Source: Gemmata palustris (GTDB lineage: Bacteria; Planctomycetota; Planctomycetia; Gemmatales; Gemmataceae). Taken from it: 64,000 bases of DNA. The stretch lies in contig NZ_JAGKQQ010000001.1 in the NCBI RefSeq assembly GCF_017939745.1, positions 5,828,001 through 5,892,000 of the forward strand. Reading direction: 5' to 3'. The translations under genes and the position numbers were made by a program. Of the stretch, positions 7,305-15,776 are shown one piece after another (within the stretch, counting starts at the first letter, position 1; the number at the start of each line of letters is the position of its first letter). The notes beneath the pieces were generated by a model, which saw only the letters and a program-made list of their open reading frames with translations, was not told the DNA's origin and ran no database searches.

Positions 7305-9392
7305 TTAAAGGGCGTTGCCGGTCAGGGACTCGATGAGGAGCCCCTCCTGCACGATGTCGTTGGTGGTGGTGGCCTCGCCGGTACACTTGATGGTGATCGT
7401 GGCCCCGTCGTCCTCGGTAGACGAGCCCACGTTCACGTCCGCCTGCGAGACGGTACCGCCCTGGATGAACTGGGCCACGTAATCCTGAGCGTCGGTGCCG
7501 GTGGAATAGACTTCGGCGACGACGCGCCAGCGGTTCGCCTGACTCGTGGTGAGGGACGCGGTGAGAATGACGGTGGAGCCGAAGTACAGTTTGAGGGTCT
7601 TGGCGTTGTTGGCCCCCGTCCCCCAGGCGGTGATGCGGATGCCCTTCCCGGCGGTGTTGAACCTGCCGGCCAGGAGCAAGTACGTGCGCAGGTTGTCCTC
7701 ACCGGTGCCCACGTTTCCGACGGCGGCGGTGTTGACCGAGGGCACGAGCACCGCGCCGTTAGTGCCCGAGAACTCGAGCCCGACGGCGGTGCCGTTCTGA
7801 ACCGTGACCCCACTCGGGGCCTTGTTCCCGTGGCACCGGCCGACGGCGTTTGCGTCGGTGAAGTCGATGAACCGGGTCGCGTGGCCCGTGTTCCCGTCCT
7901 GGATCAGCTCGTTGTTGCTGACGTCGAAGTTGAGCACGTTGAACACGCGCACGATGCGTGTCAGATTCAGGTAGCCCGAGGTCTGGGTGCGGCACCGGTT
8001 GCCGGTGAACCGGATGTTCGATTTCTGGGCGGAGGTGCCGACCTCGGCCATGAACGCGGTCGGGTCGATGAACTCGGCGCTCTCGCAGTAGGTGTAATTG
8101 CCCTGGAGAACCACCCCCCGGCCGAAGTTCTGGATGCGCGCGCCGCGCACCCCGCTGTGTCCGGCGGTCGGGCTCGCGTAGAACCCGATCGAGGTCTGGT
8201 TCTGGGGGGAGCCGGAATCCGGGTTCGTGCGGATCACGTCCAGCGTGCCGCCCTTGAGGTGGACGCCCGAATGGACCCGGACGCTCGCACCCGAGTTGTT
8301 ACTCACGCCGGTGGCGTACCCAGAGGCGTCGATGTACCCGCTGACCACGTCGAGCGTGTCACTCGTGCCGGTCCCCGCGTAATCGACGCAGTTCACGTTG
8401 TACGTGCCGGCGCTGGTGGAAACGCTGTCGGCGGTGAAATCGGACCCGGGGCGGATGTCGGCATTGAGGATGGTCCACCGGCCGGACTGCTGTTTGAAAC
8501 AGCGGCGCGTGTTGCCGTTGTACCGGGCGACGAAGTTTTTAATGACCCCGCCGACGTTGTTGAGCTGCACCTGGAAGAAGTCGGAGTCCTCGTTTGCGGT
8601 CCCCCCGCTCATCTCGAAGTGATCGACGTCCACCCACCCGCACCCTTCGATGTAGATGCCCCGGCAGGCTCCCACGCCGTCACCCAGCGTGCCGTTGCCC
8701 ACGCACGCGAAGTCGGCGAACACGGCACGGCCGATGCGGGCCGAGGTCAGGTTCTTGAGCCACAGCCCGGTGACCAGATTGGTAGCAGTGGTACCGGGGC
8801 GGCCCATGTTGACGATCTGGACGTTGTCGGCCCCGATCAAGGTGCCGCCGTCCATTTTGATCATGTTCTGCGCGAGGTTCTTGCCGTCGCCCTTGAAGTT
8901 TTTGATGCGGATGTTGCAATTGGTGAACGTCCACACGACGTCCGTGCCGGACAGAGCTTCGAGAACCGCCCCTTCCGCGAAGTCGATGGTCAGGTTCCGG
9001 CCGGTGACGGAAACCGCCCCGCACGTGTACGTGCCGGCGGGAAAGGCGTAGGTGCCGTCGGCGGAGAATAGGGTGGTGACGGCCGAAGCGACGTCGGTCG
9101 CGCCGGTGTTGTCGCCGGTGAAATAGGTGGGCACGGTCAGTTCCAGGGCCGCGCGCTGGGCGGCCTCGTCGGTCGCGGTCAGGAGAGCGATCCCGGCCAC
9201 GGAGACGGCGGTGCCCCCGAGTTTGAACCCGGATTCGATGTTGACCGCGTTACTGGACAGCTGGAGCGGGCTCGGCGTTCCCTCGCCGTCCTCGACCGCG
9301 CGGGGCGTCGCGTCGATCCCGGCGTTGCCGTTCGAGATCTGGAGCAGATCCTTGTAGGTGTTTCTCGGCTTCGTGCCGGTCAGTGTCGTCAT
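7305..9392 (-). CDS. Tailspike-like right-handed beta-helix protein
   Basis: 695 aa. An N-terminal attachment region of about 120 residues (DLLQISNGNAGIDATPRAVEDGEGTPSPLQLS) is followed by a repetitive region with pectate-lyase-like turns: FPAGTYTCGAVSVTGRNLTIDFAEG, IRIKNFKGDG, VDVDHFEMSGG, RGARIQNFGRG. It ends in a beta-rich C-terminal domain from about residue 560. This is the architecture of phage tailspikes that bind and often depolymerise surface polysaccharide. It is unusual in lying between head-tail adaptor and gp10 genes rather than after the tip protein. Its presence beside an O-antigen ligase-like gene suggests a polysaccharide receptor. Enzymatic activity cannot be read from the sequence. 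Confidence 0.75.
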   Translation of the reverse strand: MTTLTGTKPRNTYKDLLQISNGNAGIDATPRAVEDGEGTPSPLQLSSNAVNIESGFKLGGTAVSVAGIALLTATDEAAQRAALELTVPTYFTGDNTGATDVASAVTTLFSADGTYAFPAGTYTCGAVSVTGRNLTIDFAEGAVLEALSGTDVVWTFTNCNIRIKNFKGDGKNLAQNMIKMDGGTLIGADNVQIVNMGRPGTTATNLVTGLWLKNLTSARIGRAVFADFACVGNGTLGDGVGACRGIYIEGCGWVDVDHFEMSGGTANEDSDFFQVQLNNVGGVIKNFVARYNGNTRRCFKQQSGRWTILNADIRPGSDFTADSVSTSAGTYNVNCVDYAGTGTSDTLDVVSGYIDASGYATGVSNNSGASVRVHSGVHLKGGTLDVIRTNPDSGSPQNQTSIGFYASPTAGHSGVRGARIQNFGRGVVLQGNYTYCESAEFIDPTAFMAEVGTSAQKSNIRFTGNRCRTQTSGYLNLTRIVRVFNVLNFDVSNNELIQDGNTGHATRFIDFTDANAVGRCHGNKAPSGVTVQNGTAVGLEFSGTNGAVLVPSVNTAAVGNVGTGEDNLRTYLLLAGRFNTAGKGIRITAWGTGANNAKTLKLYFGSTVILTASLTTSQANRWRVVAEVYSTGTDAQDYVAQFIQGGTVSQADVNVGSSTEDDGATITIKCTGEATTTNDIVQEGLLIESLTGNAL

Positions 9393-9395
9393 GTG

Positions 9396-9803
9396 TTACC
9401 CGATGGCCTCCCACGGCGTGTCAATGGTTTCCCAGTTGCCCGGGGTCGTCTCCCAGCTCCCGCGGTCCTCCAGGCGCTCGGCGCACAGGAGCTTCAGGTA
9501 CCGGTTCGCTTCGTTCTCGTTCAGCACTTCCTTGATGTCGAGCACGCGGCCCTCGAGCACCAGGCGGCGGGCCGTGTAGACTTCCGAGCGGTAGCGGAGT
9601 GTCACCCGGTGCGTGAGGTGCGTGTCGAGGCGCTGGGCGACCATCCGCTCGTATCCCTTGAGCGGTTCAACGGATGCCCAGAGCGTGACCACATCCGACC
9701 ACGCGGTGGTGAACCCGCCCTGGCCGTCAGCGGTCTGCGTCTCGGTCTGGAGGGTGACCCGCTTGTCGAGCTTGGCAAAGAGCGGTGCGCTACACTTCGC
9801 CAT
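9396..9803 (-). CDS. Head-tail adaptor (SPP1 gp16 / H-T joining type)
   Basis: 135 aa. Start set at the ATG 9803 (MAKCSAPLFAKLDKRVTLQTET). The motif LDKRVTLQTETQTADGQGGFTTAWSDVVTLWASVEPLKGYE matches the family of head-tail joining proteins that plug the connector. It overlaps the end of the connector gene by 14 nt, arguing for coupling and against longer starts. Confidence 0.87.
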   Translation of the reverse strand: MAKCSAPLFAKLDKRVTLQTETQTADGQGGFTTAWSDVVTLWASVEPLKGYERMVAQRLDTHLTHRVTLRYRSEVYTARRLVLEGRVLDIKEVLNENEANRYLKLLCAERLEDRGSWETTPGNWETIDTPWEAIG

Positions 9804-10422
9804 ACACCTTGAACGGTTGGAGGAGGGCGCGGCAGGCGGCAGGTAAGTCGCACACGAGGCGTGATTCGTACATGCTCGCCACGTGCATGAGAATCGCGTG
9901 GCGGATCGGTTGCGGCACTGACGCGCCGGTGGCCCCATACCCGTTGGCGGTCAGTACGGAGATCGCGGCAGCGGGGCGTAAATTCGTGGGCCAGTAGCTC
10001 CCGTCGTTCAGGAGCAGGCGGCTCCCGGCGGCGTCCAGTGTGTAGTTGGCGGAGGAAAAGGCGGTGGCGGTGTTCGTGGTATCGGTTGTCGTCACCGACG
10101 TAATGGCACTCACCGGCGGGCGGGAGAGCGAGATGATACGCGGGAGTGCGCCGTACAGGGCGGAAACCGGCAGGTCGTACACTCCGTCGGGCAACTCGTT
10201 CGCCCATCCCGAGCACCCGAGATCGAGCGTGAGGGTCACGGCTTGGGTTATGAACGCGCGCCCAGTGAAGGATTCGGCGGCCTCACGAGCGGCGGCGATG
10301 AGTCCCGTCAGCAGGTCGTCGTCATCGTCCCCGTCGACCTTGAGCCACAGCTTCGCCTCGGCCACGGTGACCGGCTCACTGGCCGGGGGCGTGGTAACGC
10401 GGATGTGGCGGCGGAGCGACAT
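9790..10422 (-). CDS. Head-tail connector (gp6-like)
   Basis: 210 aa. N-terminal VTVAEAKLWLKVDGDDDDDLLTGLIAAAREAAESFTGRAF is the standard start of the gp6-like connector family (conserved phage protein of about 200 aa). The C-terminal helices (IRHAILMHVASMYESR) complete the fold. It forms a ring between portal and tail. It begins one base after the stop of the 89-aa gene. Confidence 0.9.
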   Translation of the reverse strand: MSLRRHIRVTTPPASEPVTVAEAKLWLKVDGDDDDDLLTGLIAAAREAAESFTGRAFITQAVTLTLDLGCSGWANELPDGVYDLPVSALYGALPRIISLSRPPVSAITSVTTTDTTNTATAFSSANYTLDAAGSRLLLNDGSYWPTNLRPAAAISVLTANGYGATGASVPQPIRHAILMHVASMYESRLVCDLPAACRALLQPFKVYGEV

Positions 10423-10692
10423 TTACTTCTTCGGCTTCTTGGTGAGCAGCGGCTTCACCGGCTTGGTTTCTTCCGGTTTAATGACCTTCGTTTCGCGGGC
10501 TTCGGCGTCGACGACGGCTTCGATTTCGGGTTCCGGTTCGGGAACTGGAGCAATCAATTCGGCCCAACCTTCTTTCACCACGACTTCGGCCAGTGAATCG
10601 GACAGCCGGGCTTCGGTGCCCGCCTCGAACTCGTGGCAATCGTGGCCCGTTTGAGAGCCCTTGAAGGACTTCAGGATGCGGTAGTTTTTCAT
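10423..10692 (-). CDS. Small acidic/Lys-rich phage protein, 89 aa
   Basis: Starts at the ATG 10692, overlapping the O-antigen ligase-like stop as ATGA. The N-terminus YRILKSFKGSQTGHDCHEFEAGTEARLSDSLAEVVVKEGWAE resembles short phage proteins located before the connector gene. The C-terminus is low-complexity, Pro/Glu then Lys/Pro rich. Function unknown; possibly a minor head protein. Confidence 0.65.
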   Translation of the reverse strand: MKNYRILKSFKGSQTGHDCHEFEAGTEARLSDSLAEVVVKEGWAELIAPVPEPEPEIEAVVDAEARETKVIKPEETKPVKPLLTKKPKK

Positions 10693-11786
10693 GCGAGTGA
10701 CTCCTTTCGTGCGTGGGCGTGCCACGCGAGGGTGAGCCCGGCGAGGATGCTCACCGCCGGGACATAAAACTGGAACTCGACCATGCCCTGTAGGAACACG
10801 ACGAACAGGGCGCAGGCGGGGGCCACATTGTGTTTCCGTGTGCTGATAGCAACGCACGCCGCGAGGGCGCAGAAGATCAGTGCGACCGGGATTCCCGCTT
10901 CCACGGCCAAATGGAGCACGTCGTTGTGCGCGTAGAACCCGCTGGAGAGGCCCTCGGTACGGACCTGTGCGTAGTAGTACGCGAAGCTCCCGAGCCCGAG
11001 CCCGGTCTGCGGGGCGAGTTGGAGCAGTGACGCCGACGCCCCCCAGATCGGGAAGCGGTAGGTAAACGATTTCACGGCCTCGCCGAAAAGCGATTCGTAC
11101 ACACCGGGCGAGACGAGACAGAGGACCGCAAGAGCGGAACCACCGGCCGCACCGAGTGCCAGAACGGGACGGAACCCGATTTGTCCGATCAGGATGAGCC
11201 CGCAGGCCATGATCGCCGAGGCCCCACCGGCAAACGATTGCGTGCAGTAGAGGGCTGCAGCGAAGAGAATCGCCAGGAGCCAGTATTTCGTGTTGCGGAA
11301 GCCCGCCCAGAAGGCCGGGATCAGCCCGCAGTTGAGCACCGCCGCCGCGTTGTTCGGGTTCAAGAGCGGCCACGCCACGCCGTTGAAGTTGTATTCCGTG
11401 TACTGGACCCCGAGGGCGTACTGGGTGATGAGACCGGCGGCGTACACTGCGAGCACGGTGCCGAAGCACCCGAAGTAGCTCGGGAGATCCTCCCGCTTCA
11501 GGCACAGGGCCAGGGCGGGCATCGCGGCGAGGATCGCCAGTGTCGCGGCACCCCCGCGGACCGGTGCCAACAGGAACGCGGACGCGCTGATCGCAACGAG
11601 CCAGATCAAAGTGAAGTGCCAGGTGGCGGGCTTACTCCCCCGGAAGTCACCCCGGTAAAGAAGAGCCGCGCACCCGGCGATGAAGAACAGCACCCACGCT
11701 CCCGCCAGCGGGCTCGCCGTCGTCTGCACGAGCAGGGCGACGATGAGCGCTGTGGCGTGGAGAAGCGCGGGCACGAGAACCGGCAT
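10689..11786 (-). CDS. O-antigen ligase/polymerase-like polytopic membrane protein
   Basis: 365 aa with about ten hydrophobic segments spread along the length. A large periplasmic-type loop in the second half reads FPIWGASASLLQLAPQTGLGLGSFAYYY then AHNDVLHLAVEAGIP. The G-x-G-x-G-x-F/Y pattern and the HN-xx-L-xxx-E-x-G motif are typical of WaaL/Wzy-type proteins, which join or polymerise lipid-linked O-antigen in the inner membrane. It is coupled to the preceding 188-aa gene (1-nt overlap) and the following 89-aa gene (4-nt overlap), so it belongs to the phage operon rather than being a separate insertion. A role in altering host surface polysaccharide (lysogenic conversion or superinfection exclusion) is inferred. 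Ligase versus polymerase cannot be decided. Confidence 0.72.
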   Translation of the reverse strand: MPVLVPALLHATALIVALLVQTTASPLAGAWVLFFIAGCAALLYRGDFRGSKPATWHFTLIWLVAISASAFLLAPVRGGAATLAILAAMPALALCLKREDLPSYFGCFGTVLAVYAAGLITQYALGVQYTEYNFNGVAWPLLNPNNAAAVLNCGLIPAFWAGFRNTKYWLLAILFAAALYCTQSFAGGASAIMACGLILIGQIGFRPVLALGAAGGSALAVLCLVSPGVYESLFGEAVKSFTYRFPIWGASASLLQLAPQTGLGLGSFAYYYAQVRTEGLSSGFYAHNDVLHLAVEAGIPVALIFCALAACVAISTRKHNVAPACALFVVFLQGMVEFQFYVPAVSILAGLTLAWHAHARKESLA

Positions 11787-12352
11787 TACTGCACGGTGTA
11801 CGGCAAGTTGATGAACAGGTGCGTGGTCGTGGCGAGCGTACCGGCCGAGGACACCTGCACCGCCTCACCGGACGGGCACCCACTCACGAGCGCCGTGCCG
11901 CGGGTAATCGACGCACCGTTGACCGAGGAAAACGCACCGACGGGCGTGGCGTCGACCAGGGCCGCAATCGGGAAGGTCGCGATAATGTTGCCGCCCGAGC
12001 ACTTGAGGCTGACCGAGGTGGCCCCGGAAGCCGTGCCGCTCGCGTACAACCCGAAGCCCGCGCCGACGACAATGGATTTGCCGGTGGCACTGGCCAGGAT
12101 CGTCTGCCCGGCGTTCGCCTGGGCCGTGGTGACCGTGGCCTTCGTGACTTGCAACAGCGGGTTGCCGGTCAGGGCGGTGGAAAAGGTGAGCCCGCTGGTT
12201 TCAACGGCAGAGCCCGACTCGAAGTCGATGGTGCCGCCGCTGTTAACGGAGAGCGTGCCGTCGGTCTTGCAGATGGGCGTGGTGCAGGTCGCCGCGGATG
12301 CACCCGTGGCGAAGAGCCCGAGCACGGCGGCGATGAGGATGTGTAACTTCAT
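11786..12352 (-). CDS. Secreted or virion protein with signal peptide, 188 aa
   Basis: A clear Sec signal peptide covers residues 1-20 (MKLHILIAAVLGLFATGASA). A Cys pair (ATCTTPICKTDG) and a Ser/Gly/Thr-rich beta domain follow, ending …HLFINLPYTVQ. Phage capsid decoration proteins do not normally carry signal peptides. With the coupled membrane glycan gene it may form an exported two-gene cargo module. No family recognised. Confidence 0.6.
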   Translation of the reverse strand: MKLHILIAAVLGLFATGASAATCTTPICKTDGTLSVNSGGTIDFESGSAVETSGLTFSTALTGNPLLQVTKATVTTAQANAGQTILASATGKSIVVGAGFGLYASGTASGATSVSLKCSGGNIIATFPIAALVDATPVGAFSSVNGASITRGTALVSGCPSGEAVQVSSAGTLATTTHLFINLPYTVQ

Positions 12353-12375
12353 GGTCCCCTCCTTTGGGAAAGAGT

Positions 12376-12395
12376 GGGAGGGCCGAAACCCTCCC
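12376..12395 (-). terminator. Hairpin between the 188-aa and 147-aa genes
   Basis: A 7-bp perfect stem (GGGAGGG/CCCTCCC) whose minus-strand loop is TTTCGG, followed on the minus strand by ACTCTTTCC. It is a weak intrinsic terminator or RNA-stabilising hairpin. The same loop and a similar stem recur at 28281-28302 and 30176-30197. Confidence 0.5.
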
Positions 12396-12403
12396 GACGT
12401 GAG

Positions 12404-12847
12404 TTAAGCGGTTGCCTGAACGACCGGCTGCATGGTGGCGTTGGCGAGCAGGGCCATCGCGCACAGCGGGGCCGCGCCGGAGTTGTTCCCGCTCGGGGTG
12501 ATGGTCAGGCGCAGGTACCGCTTGGTGCCGATGTACCCGAGCTTCCGCACCTGATCGTCGTGAGTGAACGTGAAGCTGGCGGCGGTTTCGGGCGCACTGG
12601 TGCTCTGGGAGATCATGTCGGCGTCGGCGACGGCCGTGTTGTCGCTCAGGGCCGAATTGTCGCCCTCTTCGAGCAGCACGGTAAACGTGGCGTCGGCGTC
12701 GGTCAGGCCGCCGGTGGCGATCACGAACGTGACGGACTCGAAGCCCTGGCGGTCGATGATCTGGCCCACCAGTGCGGTGTCGCTGTTGGTCTGGGTGACC
12801 GGGCTGATGACCCGCTTCACCTGGATGCGGTTGGTAAAGTCTCTCAT
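12404..12847 (-). CDS. Head-associated protein downstream of capsid, 147 aa
   Basis: Starts MRDFTNRIQVKRVISPVTQTNSDTALVGQIID, contains VTFVIATGGLTDADATFTVLLEEGD and is beta-rich. Proteins of this type directly follow the major capsid gene in several siphoviruses and are proposed head decoration proteins. It is separated from the capsid gene by a terminator, which would reduce its expression relative to capsid. Name based on position. Confidence 0.6.
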   Translation of the reverse strand: MRDFTNRIQVKRVISPVTQTNSDTALVGQIIDRQGFESVTFVIATGGLTDADATFTVLLEEGDNSALSDNTAVADADMISQSTSAPETAASFTFTHDDQVRKLGYIGTKRYLRLTITPSGNNSGAAPLCAMALLANATMQPVVQATA

Positions 12848-12873
12848 GGGATGAATCCTTTCAGTGGAATGCG

Positions 12874-12899
12874 AAAAGGGACGGGATCGCTCCCGCCCC
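12874..12899 (-). terminator. Intrinsic terminator after the major capsid gene
   Basis: On the minus strand a 9-bp stem (one G-U pair) with GCGA loop is followed by TTTTCG. It lies 12 nt beyond the capsid stop codon. Partial termination here would make capsid mRNA the most abundant, a common arrangement in phage late operons. Confidence 0.65.
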
Positions 12900-12910
12900 G
12901 GTTACGATGC

Positions 12911-14200
12911 TTAGCTGCTGATCTTCTGGATCTTCAGGGCCTCGAAGTTGATGACCGCCCCGCCGACGCGCTTCGTGGTGTAGAAGCTCACATACGGTTT
13001 GTCGGTGTACGGGTCGCGCAGAACGCGCAGCCCGATGCGGTCCACGATCAGGTACGCCGCGCGGAAGTCCCCGTATGCCATCGCCAGCGCATTGGAGGCC
13101 ACTGCCGCCACGTCCGCCGCGAAGCTCACGGGCTTGCCCATGATGGTGGGCTCGAGACCTGCGTTCTTGTCGTAGGACATGTTGAAGATCGGGCGGCCCT
13201 CGCCGTCGACGAGCTTCAGCAGGAAGGCGTTGGACGCGCGGCGGATCAGGAACCGGGCGTTCCCCTGGTACGGCTCCTTAAGCGCGTTCTGGAGGTCCAC
13301 CAGTCCGGCATACGTGAACGTGCTGGCCGAACCCGAGTTCACCTGCTCCACCTGCTCGGCGGTGATGTCGGTGCCGGAGGTGTAGCTCATGATGCCGCGC
13401 GGCTTGGCGATCCCGTTGCCGGTGACGAACGCCGTGGCCTCGTCGCGGGCGAACTTCTCGGCCACCTTCCCGGCGAGCCACGCTTCCATGTCGATGCTCG
13501 CGTCATCGAGCACGGTCTGGGTCGCCTTGGGATTGGCGTACAGTTCGTGCGCGGTGATGGTGATCTTGCCCAGCGTCGGCGTGTTGGTGGTGGGGCGAGA
13601 CGACGTTTCGCCGGCCCAGCCGGACCCGGCCTCGTCGTTGTCGATGATGTACTCGTAAGCCAGGGAGCCGATCTGCTGGACCGAGGCCAGGGCACGCATC
13701 GGGGACGATTCGTACACCTTGGTGCTGATGATGCCGCCCATTTCCGGGGTCACCAGGTACCCGCCGTTGGGGTCGGTGCCGACGGACAGGGCCTTCAGTT
13801 CGACGTCGTTCGGGTATTCTTCCTTCACGAAATCGTCGAAGTAGAGCTGGCTCTTGCCGCTCTGGCCGGTGTCCTTGCGGGCGAACGCGTTGATCGCCTT
13901 CTTGAACTTGATGCGGGTCGCCTTCTCGTCGGTGACGGAGCCGAGCGGGCCGCGGTTGAGTGCGGCTTCCAGGGCCTTCTGGTTGTCCTCCAGGGCCTTC
14001 GCGCGGGCTTCCGTCTTCTGGTTCAGTTCCACGGCGTCGCCGATGGCCTTCTCGATCTTGTCGAACTTGGCCAGGTCGAGCGCGTCGAGCTTGCCCTCGA
14101 GCGTGTTGGTCTTGGTCTGGATCGTTTCCACGACCCCCTTGTACTCGTTGAACGCTTTGAGGGCGTTTTCGAGTGCGGGTTTCATTTCTTCTAGTGACAT
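12911..14200 (-). CDS. Major capsid protein (HK97 fold)
   Basis: 429 aa. N-terminal about 115 residues are a charged coiled coil (scaffolding delta domain). The mature part begins near KALSVGTDPNGGYLVTPEMGGIISTKVYESSPMRALASV, followed by GWAGETSSRPTTNTPTLGKITI, then ATAFVTGNGIAKPRGIM and a C-terminal YGDFRAAYLIVDRIGLRVLRDPYT. These are canonical HK97 capsid blocks. It is preceded by the protease gene (8 nt gap), which would remove the delta domain during maturation. Confidence 0.96.
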   Translation of the reverse strand: MSLEEMKPALENALKAFNEYKGVVETIQTKTNTLEGKLDALDLAKFDKIEKAIGDAVELNQKTEARAKALEDNQKALEAALNRGPLGSVTDEKATRIKFKKAINAFARKDTGQSGKSQLYFDDFVKEEYPNDVELKALSVGTDPNGGYLVTPEMGGIISTKVYESSPMRALASVQQIGSLAYEYIIDNDEAGSGWAGETSSRPTTNTPTLGKITITAHELYANPKATQTVLDDASIDMEAWLAGKVAEKFARDEATAFVTGNGIAKPRGIMSYTSGTDITAEQVEQVNSGSASTFTYAGLVDLQNALKEPYQGNARFLIRRASNAFLLKLVDGEGRPIFNMSYDKNAGLEPTIMGKPVSFAADVAAVASNALAMAYGDFRAAYLIVDRIGLRVLRDPYTDKPYVSFYTTKRVGGAVINFEALKIQKISS

Positions 14201-14208
14201 GGTGCTAC

Positions 14209-14832
14209 CTATATCTTGAATTGGTTGAGAATGTGTGTCAGTACGGCCTCCTCGCCCCCAGCCTCTCGCTGACCGGACAGTGCCTTGAACCCCTTGGCCA
14301 CGATGATCTTCGCGGCGTCGCGGCTGTATCCTGCCTCTCGCAGGAATTCTTCAAACTCGCGCTCGTTCTCGTGCGCGCCTTTCACCCCCGTGATGACGGC
14401 CCGCTCGTTGGCCGGGAACGTCACGAGCGAAGCCTCCCACAGCTTCACCTGTTCCAGGCGGCGGGTGCCCTTGGCCTTGTCGAAAGCGGACTTGGTGGGG
14501 GAGTACCCGATGCTGAGGCGGTCGATGGCCCCACTGCGGAGTTCCTCGGCGGCGTCGCGCCCCAGGGTGGTGTTGAGCGTCTTGCCCACCAGGATCAGCC
14601 CCTTGCTGTCCTCGGCCCCGCTCTCCCACACGCCGGGGATACGGTGCGGGTCGTGCTGGTACAGCATCTTGGGCATGCGCTGGGCGAGCGAGTCCTTGAA
14701 CGCGCCGGGCATCACGATGTCGTTCTGACTGTCGACGTTCCCGAACGTGGAGGCGTAGCCCTCAATGGTGGCGACGCCGGTGTCGGCGAACTTGACCTCG
14801 AATTCGGTCAGCTCGATGTGTTTGCGTTCCAT
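14209..14832 (-). CDS. HK97-family prohead protease
   Basis: 207 aa. Catalytic triad candidates are His60 (LYQHDP), Ser107 (RLSIGY) and Glu133 (LWEASLVTFPAN), in the order of the herpesvirus-assemblin-like S78/U35 proteases. It also carries IEGYASTFGNVDSQNDIVMPGAF. It cleaves scaffold and capsid delta domains. A ribosome-binding site (GAGG) lies 6 nt before the ATG, which follows an intrinsic terminator by about 20 nt. Confidence 0.95.
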   Translation of the reverse strand: MERKHIELTEFEVKFADTGVATIEGYASTFGNVDSQNDIVMPGAFKDSLAQRMPKMLYQHDPHRIPGVWESGAEDSKGLILVGKTLNTTLGRDAAEELRSGAIDRLSIGYSPTKSAFDKAKGTRRLEQVKLWEASLVTFPANERAVITGVKGAHENEREFEEFLREAGYSRDAAKIIVAKGFKALSGQREAGGEEAVLTHILNQFKI

Positions 14833-14851
14833 GTCGTTCCTCGGTTGCGGT

Positions 14852-14878
14852 AAAAGAAAACCCCGCGCGTGGCGGGGT
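14852..14878 (-). terminator. Intrinsic terminator upstream of the protease gene
   Basis: On the minus strand ACCCCGC/GCGGGGT (7-bp perfect stem, 5-nt loop) is followed by a TTTTCTTTTA tract. It separates the packaging/portal/minor-head genes from the protease-capsid genes. Either the latter have their own promoter in the 150 nt upstream or the phage uses antitermination. Confidence 0.8.
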
Positions 14879-15032
14879 GGGGTGTATTCAGTTGAGCGAC
14901 TGACTCAAGCGAAGCGCGTGAACAGCATTGGCCCCCACTGGAGGGACCAGCGGAAACATGTTAGATTCCGATATCTCCAGAACTTCGGCGTCCAACGCCA
15001 GTAGTGCATGTGAAAGATTACGTCGAACTTCA

Positions 15033-15776
15033 TCAGACCTCTTCAAAGGTCATTGCGCAGCGGCAATTTGCAATCGATTCGATAGGTGCGGACGGGTCGC
15101 CTGGGCGGTCCATCATCACGCCGCCGACGGTGAACTTCTCATCTAAGCCGACCTGCTGACCATCGGCGGCAGCGTGATCGGGCCGGGTGCGGTCGTCGCG
15201 CGTGGCGAGCCACTCTTTTTTCATCGTCACGCCCAGCTCTTGCGAGGCTTCGCGTACCGATTCGACACTGCCGAACGTGGCCGCTGCATGCGTTTCCGTG
15301 CGAGCAACAGTCGCGGCACGGTGCGGTGTCAGTGCGGTCACCTTGCGGATGCGGCGGGCGATTGCGTCAGTGCCTTCTCCTTCGTCGAACCCGTCCTGGA
15401 TGGCGTTGCGGACATCGTCGAAGTCAGTGGCCGCGATCATGGTGGCTTTGCGCAATGCCTCACGCTTGATCCACTCGGCGGCGAGGTCGGCGAACGGGCG
15501 GCGCTTCGTTTGCAGCGGGACCGGGCGGGATTTGATCTGTGAAAGTGCCATGTTGCCGAAGTGCGGGATGACCCGTTTGTAATGTTGCGTGATGACCGCT
15601 TCGAGCCGCTTCCGATGTGCCTCTTTGACGAAGCTCGGTACGGACCCGAGGCGCTGGTAAGTGCTCGCGGCGTACAGGATCATGGCGTTGCGGGCGCGGC
15701 CCACGTCGCCCAGTGCCCGGCGCTCGAACACGGCCATCGCGGCGAGCCAGGCGTTAAGTTGCGTCCGGCGATTCAT
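15033..15776 (-). CDS. Minor head protein (SPP1 gp7 / Mu F type)
   Basis: 247 aa. Helical N-terminus. C-terminal module has TVARTETHAAATFGSVE, WLATRDDRTRPDHAAADGQ and IESIANCRCAMTF, the diagnostic head-morphogenesis domain of the SPP1 gp7/Mu F-like family. It is injected or bound at the portal vertex. It overlaps the 68-aa gene by 23 nt. Confidence 0.92.
   Translation of the reverse strand: MNRRTQLNAWLAAMAVFERRALGDVGRARNAMILYAASTYQRLGSVPSFVKEAHRKRLEAVITQHYKRVIPHFGNMALSQIKSRPVPLQTKRRPFADLAAEWIKREALRKATMIAATDFDDVRNAIQDGFDEGEGTDAIARRIRKVTALTPHRAATVARTETHAAATFGSVESVREASQELGVTMKKEWLATRDDRTRPDHAAADGQQVGLDEKFTVGGVMMDRPGDPSAPIESIANCRCAMTFEEV

Noticed and set aside
7260-9071. 603-codon open frame on the plus strand
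   Set aside because: Antisense shadow of the tailspike gene in GC-rich DNA; the product is Gly/Val/His/Arg-rich with no family motif, and the minus-strand beta-helix protein explains the region.
10423-11505. Long minus frame giving a 360-aa protein
   Set aside because: Only its last 89 codons are credible; the rest is an out-of-frame reading of the O-antigen ligase-like gene, and the ATGA overlap fixes the start at 10692.
12374-14194. 606-codon open frame on the plus strand
   Set aside because: Antisense to the major capsid and adjacent genes; the product is low-complexity Arg/Gly/Val without domains.
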